DNA from: Breviolum minutum Mf 1.05b.01
Taxonomy: Eukaryota; Sar; Dinophyceae; Suessiales; Symbiodiniaceae
Assembly (NCBI GenBank): GCA_000507305.1
Contig: DF239151.1
Location: forward strand, 124,001-188,000
Direction: 5' to 3'
Length of the DNA stretch: 64,000 nucleotides
Shown: positions 53,016 through 62,000 of the stretch, in pieces
How positions within the stretch are numbered: position 1 is the stretch's first letter
Layout: every line of letters starts with the position of its first letter
The notes under the pieces: model-generated
Databases searched by the model: none
What the model saw: only the letters and a program-made list of their open reading frames with translations
What the model was told of the DNA's origin: nothing
Position numbers and translations under genes: made by a program

Positions 53016-56000
53016 TAGCTTAGCACTAGTACATGTTCTTTTAAACACGCAGGATCATATATTTCATGAACTGCTGTATTTATTTTTGTTAATTTCGGAT
53101 TGTCTATGGAGATTTCTTCTTATATATATCTTGGTGTATGGCCGTGCCTTTGAATCAGGTGCAAGTTGCAAGGGTGTTGCGTGGGTGATCCGAAGGCTCA
53201 TCACGGTTTTCAATCGTGCAGCCAAGAGGGGCCACTACCCGAGGGAAAAGGCAATGCGGCGGATTTACCAGATTGCTGATATTCCTCTTCCTTCAGATCC
53301 CCGTCACTCACCATATTTTCAGTATACTATCGAGTACCTGAAAAATAGCAAATGTATCGGTCTTACCATTTCCCAACATCAACTGAATGGTTGTCACTCT
53401 CAGGTGAGCGTATGACCACTGATGATGGTTCTGATGTGTCCACAACTGATGATTCATGGCTGCTTTAGTCCCATCACCAGTCTCAATTAGATATCTGATT
53501 CCATTTCAATTGTCATTTTGAAAAATTAAAATTGTAGTTCTTGAGTCTTGGGTTGTAACAACCGGATCAATCAAGTTTGTATTTGCCTAGGTAGGGGGGC
53601 CTACCACTACCCCAAGCCTAGGAAGAAGAGTCAGAGTTGAGCACGGATGATGATGCTGAATCAGGTCACTTGTTTGCAGTCTAAATAAAATGAATGCCAA
53701 ACTAGCAGACCCAACCGACCTTGATCTAGCTATTCAACATATGTGTTGATCCATATAAGATTACCTTTAGTTCTTGATATTGTGTTCACCACTCTTCTAT
53801 ATATGTAGTTAGCCAATGCCTTTTGCTTCCAATCTCTTAGGCGAGGAATCGGGTCCTGATGATGATGATCATGGACACGGTAAACACGGTGGTGGTGGCA
53901 ATGATGCATTGCCTGCTTCTGCGGCACCGGTTGGGGTAGGGTTTGGTGGTAAAGCTGAATTGCCTTCCCCTTCTTTGGCCCCTGTGGCTGCTGATCTCAA
54001 CACTGATGTGCCATGCGATGAGAAGACCCCATCTCCTAAAGGAACCTTTGCTAATTATAAATATATATATATATATATGTATATGATATATGCATGGTCA
54101 TTTGAAATTGGGCTATAGGTTTCATGTTGTACGATATTGAAGGACCCACGAACTCAAATGAAATAGCCTAAGACTAGCTTTTTCGATAACTAAGGAATCA
54201 ACACCAGGGACTTGGCAAGCAGTGAGAAAATGCTTGCTAAGCCCCGAAGTGGTTCAACCCCTTTGGAGAATTCAGGGAAATCGGAACTTGATTGTTTGGG
54301 CTTGTCAGAGGTGGATGTGAAGGCTGCCCAGGAAGAGTTAGAAATTCTTATGCTTGAACAGTCTATGTTGGATGAACTTCTAGCGCAAGAAGAATTACAA
54401 AAGGAGTTGTGCAAGTTGAATGACGACATCGAGTGTTTGAACGACATCCGGGAACATGAAAAATCCCTACTCAACAGCACAGTTCCTGCTTCCAGTGATC
54501 TTGCCCCAAGTACCTTGCCAAAATCTCTTTTTAGATTCTATACAATGGACTTTTTCATGTGGATTTTTCTGGTATACCAAGACCTGATCAAGCCTGACCC
54601 AACAAGACATTCCTATACGATATTTTTCGTAAAACTTTCCAGCTTGTGTACATCTCGATCTCTATAGTTTAATCTGAGGTGCGATGTTCCTAGAGAACAC
54701 GGACAACTTGGAGACCCTTCCCTTTGATGTGGCCTCTGCACTTGATCTGGCAAAGGTTGTGCCTGAGGTGGAGGTGGGTTCAAAATCATGTCTTAAATAT
54801 ATATATATATATATGTATTATATATATATATCACGGGATTTTAACATATATTACCTCGGTATATAATACATCAAAGGAAAAAAATCCTGGACCACTCAGG
54901 CCTACGAAAAGGTGACTCTAACTTAATTTTTAAATTTTTGTACCCTCTGAGTGGTGCAGGATTTTTTTCCTTAAGTAAATATAGCTGTGAGCTGTGAGGT
55001 TCAAAATTGGTCCAACAAGAATTCCAAGTTTCCTTAACTATCCCTTCTAGGTGCATCCAGCCACCACAGCCAAAGTTGTTGATCCTATACTTTCTTTGCC
55101 TATTGGAAACCAAGCTGTATTTGATCCATCTAATGATGATCACCTACGCTTTGTTAAGCATCTCGCAGAGCAGCGGACCTATCCCATTTTAGTGATGTCC
55201 TCCCAGGCCAAGTGGCCTTTCAGGGTAATTCTCAGGGTAATCTCCTTTCTACTGTCGGGGAATTTTTCACCGATTTATTCTGAGGAAGTGGTGGTGCCGA
55301 TTTGATGTTTTAATTTCAAGACCGTTTTTTGATTTCGCCGGAACGATCCGGTCCGTCGCTGGGAGCACTCAATGCTCGTTGGAAAAAAAAATACTTTCTT
55401 TGCCTACGTTGGAACTTGGAAAGACTGATGGGTGTGAGGAAGTAGTTGACCCTCAACATAAACAGTCAGCACCCCTTGAGACTTTTTCCGATGGACCAAA
55501 TCGACCCCAGATTATGGAGAAGCTGTCCCCAGTGTCGCCAAAAGAGCAGGGAGCTAGTGGTGGGGGGGGCCAGGATGATGAAGGAGAGGAATCGTCTGGG
55601 AGCGAGGAGGAAACAAAGCCTAGGAAAATTAGGGCCAAGGCAAAAGCCAAGGCAAAAGCCAGGGCACAAACATCAGCAAAAAGTAAGGCTAAAGCTGCTA
55701 AACCTAAATCCAGGAGCAAAAAGGCAATCTTGAAGAGACGTGCTAGTGCCGACCTTGATACAGAGCAGCCCAAGAAAGCCCGATCCCAGAAGCCCCTCGC
55801 ATCAAAACATGATGCCGCTGAGAGCAAACCAGCAGAACCCCCATCCAAGCGCAGGAAGAACAGCAATGCCACCAAACCGTCAAGCAGTGAGGTAGCAAAC
55901 AATGGCAAATCGAAGGGTACTGGGTCTAAGGAGGGAAATGATAAGGAGAGGAAGGCTAGGCTTAGTCGCAAGTCTTGTGCGTACAAGAAAGCGTACTCTG

Positions 56001-59000
56001 CTGCAAAGAAGGCAGGTGAGGCAGAGGAGACTGCACGTGCCAAAGGGAAGGAAGCTTCTTAGAGGTGTGATATTAATGTTTTTTGATAATTGTTTGCCAA
56101 ACCTAGTTTGATTTTTGTTAGTTAATCTGATGTAGTATGGCTAGAAAAAATATCGCAACATATACCTATAACATCTCCCAACCAAATTAACTAAGGCTTA
56201 TGCTGCAACAAGCTAGTGGAGAGCTGGCAAGTGGTTGTGTGAGATCGTGATGCCCTTCTACATTCAAAACACGTACCAAAGTGTTTTTGGTATTTTCGAA
56301 CTTTGGGGTAAATTTTTGCAGGGGGCGGTCTGGGAGAGCCTAGTCTGATAGAACCTGCACATTTGAGCGTTTGAATCCAAACGCTGGTGCAGTGTGAATA
56401 CACACTAGCACTGAACATTTCATAGTGGATATGTTGTTGGCCGGGGATCATGAAAAAAACAAATGCGGTTTGACTTCTGCAAGATTTCTTCCAACAGGAC
56501 TGGCTCATTTTCAATCGAGCTAAAGTACATACATGCTAATAAGTTTTTGGGACCTCCACTGGCACCGATGCTGAGGCCAATGCCCCGTCTGGAAGGCTGG
56601 GCTATTCGGGCAGGCACGCCTGTCTGCGGGGGAACATGGTCAAGCAGTGACTTGTGTGTGTATGTGGTTGAGTTTTTTTTACAGCTTGCTGCTATTTTTT
56701 CTTCAAGCTATTCAGCTATAGTTATACCGTATACCAATGGGGCATGAGAGCGTTGTCAAGAATCTGGCCCAAATTGGTGCACCAAAGGCTGGGAGTTTCA
56801 TATTTAGTTTTTCATGCATCTTGTGAGTTCACACTTTTAAGTTTGACCCTCTTTATTGAACACCTGGCCCCTGCCACAGATCTTGATTGCTGTTGTTCTA
56901 TGTCTACTTTGGTCCCAGAATCTTCCAACAGTAGAACCGCGATACCACTTTCTGGATTTGTTCTGTGGTGAAGCCCAAGCGACACGAACTTGGTAGCTGG
57001 TCTTAATTGTGGGGAAGGATTAATATTCAAATTTTGCATTCCCACAAGGTGGATTTTGTTGGAAGAAACATATCCCATGTAACTAAAATAACTCAAGCGG
57101 GGTCTTTGTTTTTTGGTGGCCAAGGTCCAAGGGTGGATATAAATGTGCTTCCTACGACAGGGTTCTTGAACCTTCGTCTCGGGCAATGGATCTTCTCTCA
57201 CCACCTGGGACGTTGACCCTTGTTTGCACTATAGGGACTAACCTTCAATTTTCAGACATACAAGTACAAATGCAGAACAACACATTATATCCATCCAAGG
57301 GTGGCCCTGCATACGGTACTATGCCTTCATCCTGACTCTGTGTGCTTAATGGGACCTTGCTGCAGCAGTTGGGGTATACCTGCTCGGTATACATCGCAAA
57401 GGAGTTTTGTGAACCCTCTGGGAGCCACCTTCATGCCTTTTGTTTCCGATGCAAATCAAACAATCAGCTTGAATCTTGATTGAAAAAAAACCTTAATTGA
57501 CAAGTTTTTTGGTTTTGGGTAACGTACTCTTGATGGAAAAAATCCTGCACCACTTGGGGTGTACGAAGGGTTGCTTTATCTGCAGTTAAACTACATTTTC
57601 GTACCCCCTGATTGGTGCAGGATTTTTTTCCATCAGCTGTTTTGGTATAAGCCCCCATTCTTAGCCTTTAGGATCCTTAAAATCTTTAGGATAAATTAGG
57701 CAACTGGAGTCATGTTTTGAATGGGCTGAGGGTCACATTGATATGCTTGGTCCTCTTGGCAAAGCATTGCTACTTTGTATTGGAGCATCCTGTCCAGTCC
57801 TTGATGGTTCGTCACCCGAGATGGGAAACCTTTGCCAACAAAATTGCTTATGTGCCTTAGCTACACCACCTATAGGTATATAAGCTTGTTAACATGTCCA
57901 CCCTTTTCCTTCAGCCTCGGGAACCCAAGGTGTATCAGGTGAGGTTTTGGATGATGCACCTGAATCATCCGACAGCGAAGAGGAGCATCGTGATGTCAAA
58001 TGGGCCTTGGATCATCGGGCTGGATTTGGGTCCCCTTCCACGTCGAACTCGGGAAGAAAAAACTGCCTTCAAGACCACCCGTTAGAACCTCAATCTATAT
58101 TATATATATATATCCATTTGAAATCTGTATCTTCAGCTTGTTCGTATAATATATGCCCTTCCACTTTCTTATGCTGAGGTAAGACCATTTCAAAGGCAGG
58201 GAAGAAGCAATTTACTGGGGAAAAGAATGCATTGAAAAAGACCCAGTCATCACCTTAGCAAACTTCAGCTATACTCAGTTTTAAGTGATAATCATTTAGG
58301 TTTGAAACATATATCTTGGGACCGAAATTATCCCCAGCTCCTAGGTGTTACACGCACGAATTCTGCAACAAGATCATGGAATGCTACCAGGGCCGTGTGA
58401 CACCTCAGCCTTCTTTGCGAAACCGCCTGGAAATTGATAACGAACTTACTGACCGCAATATCTTTTCTAATCTGCCATTGGGAGATTGTTGGATAGATTC
58501 AGGCTTACACAAGGCATGGAAGTACATCTATGCAAACAAATATCTTCGAATTCCAGAATCTTGGGCTGAGTGTATCAGAGCCTTTGATGAAGAGCTCACT
58601 GCTAGGGTACATAGGCTGCAAGTATGTGTGCTGTTGTTTTGTTTCTATATCATGCAGCTAGGGAATATGTATGTCACTGTCCCCATGCAGTCATAGCTTA
58701 GGTATTGATTGATGAACAAGATCGATCTGAGTTGAATGAGAACATAGCAGCTGCAAACAGCCAACAACTTTGATTTTTTGGGAAAATCTGGGACCCAAAC
58801 GTGATGCAAAAAAAATGCAAAACGGGCGCAAATCGGCGCAAAATCATGCAAACGGGCGCAAATTGAAAAAACGTTACCTAATGATTTTTCATAAGCCTAT
58901 CAATTTGCTGCTTGGTCAATGCAATCTGCTTCCAAGTAGGCTCTTGGTTCAAACTTAACATGTCTACTGACAGGCTCTCATCGTGCAACACGTTAGCTGG

Positions 59001-62000
59001 GGGTTGCGACATGGTGGATAGGAAAGTCCCGGAACAACTTTCAGCCACCCAAGAAGCACGAGCAGCTATTGCAGCTAAAATCCAGGCCCCCAAAATGCTT
59101 GTCAAGCCAGTTTTTTGCTGTATAGAATTTAGCTTTTGTATCGAACCCCTTAGATGAATTCCTTTTGTGATATTGGATGGTCATATGTTTGCGAAGCTGC
59201 TCCCATATATATATATATATACATATATTGGGCACCACCATCCGGTAATAACAAAAGGAATTTTCGGTGTACTAATTGTACATACTTTTCTTTATGCCCT
59301 TGTTTGCACAGGAGTCCCAAGCAAAGATTGCAGCAATGCAAAAGGCTTTGGCTGCTAAGACTACGCCAACTACACCTTCTGGGGAACAGCAACCCCCAGG
59401 CGACATTAAAAACATATATATATATATATATACATATGTGTTTGGATACTTGCAACTATATATTTCCATAAATGGTTTGGCCAGCTCCAGGTGCTCCTGC
59501 AGTTGCTGAATCTACTGGTGTCTTTCTGGCTGGCACAGCTTGCCAGTCACTGTCTGGTAAACAAGGTTTGATGAAACAACATACTTTTTCTCCTGAGACA
59601 CCTAGTGATGCTTTGGAGAGTGGGTGGCGGTATGCAGAAAAGAAGGAAAGGGAATGTCAAAAAAACACTCATGTTGAGGAACGTGAGGTTCCCGAAAAGG
59701 TAACTGAAAAACCACCCAACGACCCTGAAGTGCCGAAAGAAACATTGCCCGAGGGGGTTTCCGATAAGCCTGAGGAGGTACCTTTGCCTGAACCCAAAGA
59801 ACTTTTTCCTTCACAGGAAGTTGAGACTTCAAAGCCTCCTCCAAGTGAGGTCCCTGAGGTCCCTGCTCCTGAGAAGGCTGCCGTGGCTTCCACAGGTGAT
59901 GGTGAGACTGAGCCTGGCTCGGGCTCTGATGAGGAGGAGGTTCCTGTAGGGTATTCCCCAGGTTCAACTCAAAGGTCTGGAAGTAAGGTGCCAAACAAGT
60001 TCGACAAGTACTACCATAAGAATTTCAACTGCAACCAGTTGAAGATATAATATATACAGTTTTCTATAGGTGGAATTTGGTAAGTTTGTCAATGAGCACT
60101 TGCAGCCCTTAATTCATTTGGACACCTTAGGATTCGACGCTATTGCACCCCCAGCGGAAAAGCTCCCACAAAAGCATCTGAAGAAGTTTTGAAGCTATGG
60201 AGGTCAGAAGATGGTCGTTTCTAAGTTGCACCATCCACTCATATATTATGTAGGTAGTCCTCTATATATATGACATATGGATCCTCATAATGTAGCATAT
60301 CCCAAGGTGAGAAGCTGAAGGATCTCCTGAAAAAGCACGGGACCTTTGAAGATGTTGAACTACAAGTTAAGAAGTGGAGTTCGAAAGTTACAACGGTTGG
60401 GGGAACTGGCCAGTGGGTCACCCAAAAATACCTTAAAGATGAAAAGCACTATGACCAGTTTCTCGATTGCATCTATTTTTGGGATTCGTCTTTAATGTAT
60501 TGCTAGGTCAATGTGAGTCCAAGACCTTACTTATACACCTTATGCCCAAACTAAGGGATATGATCGACAATTCTTGGGCGTGGGCGAAAGCCAATGGAAA
60601 GATTCGAATTCATCCTGTACACAAAAGGGAGGAAGCTCGTTTAGTACTAACGGACTGGTTTGAAGATAAAGAGCAGCATGGTGAAGAACGAAGTTTGAAG
60701 GGTGAAGCCCGCATTCAGGACCTTTAGTTTTCCACTGGTGTTTACAGTACCTATTTAATTCTCCTCTCTTACAATTTTACTTTGAAAATGCAGGATGAAA
60801 GTGGCATCCTCATGGACAATGACATGGTTGCAGAGAACATCACCACGCTCAAGCCTGAAGAGGCTCAGGAAGCAGCCAAAGCAGCAGCAGCACAGGCTGC
60901 AGCAGCTGCCTCCGGTGGAGGAAATAAAAACAAGTTACTTGCTAGAATTCAACCATCATATATGCTTAATCAACTGACTTGACCTGATGTTATTTACATA
61001 TACCTTTAAGACTCACAAATTCGACCTACTAAGGCTGCTCTTTCCGACTGTTCAAAAGAATGAGAGCCCGTTTGCCATCATCCCAACGTGGCTATCGGTT
61101 TTGGGGAGGAAGATCGATAGCGCATCCGTTGTTCAGGACTGAAAGTTAACATTATATACTGTTGGAATTTGAGAGCATACTATATGTTCAAACAAAACAT
61201 TTCTATTCAGGAGAAACTTCAGGCCAAAGAAGTTCCACGAGCAAAGGAGTGTTTCAGTTGCATCGAAGTTGCCATATGGTTTCTCCAATTTCTATACAGG
61301 TTTTTTGGTATAGTTACTCCATTCTAATAGGTCCCTTCTTTCCTTCATCTCAGGATGGCTGACCAAATCGCTACAATCCTGAAGAAAATGAACGAGCTTT
61401 ATGACCAGCTTGCCGCCAAGCAAGCGGAGTATATGGCGCAAGATTCCACGACAGCGACAGTCAAAACACTTTTGAATTTAAGACTCAATATGTAGATGTT
61501 TGGCATGGTAATGCTCAACCCCAACCGTATAGCATGCAGGATTGATGATGCCAAGTTGAAGAAAGAGATCCTTGATATTTTTCCAAGACCACCAAAGAGG
61601 ATGTGACCTTGAACAATTACATCACTCGCTCAAGGTGCCTTAACTTGGGGATTGGCCTATATCTAGTACATAGCTTGCAATGTTCAATTTGTTCAATTTC
61701 AAAGGTCCAGAGACAGTTGGCTCACACCTCAACTTAGGAACATCAAAGCTCTGCCTTCTGATGCGAAGGTGGCCCCAACAAAGGCAAAACAGGTGAAACC
61801 TGACAAGCCTGACAAGGGTCGACCTAGCAAGCCTGAAAAGTCAGACAAACCGGCGAAGGAAGATGAGACTGACCAGAAGAAATCCAATAAAGAAAAGAAG
61901 ACAAAGAAGAGGGTGAAGTCTGAATCACCTGAACCGGAGGTTCCTGCCAAGAAGTCTCGAAAGAAAAAAACTTCTTGAGTGATTTTTTGCCAATCTTTTA

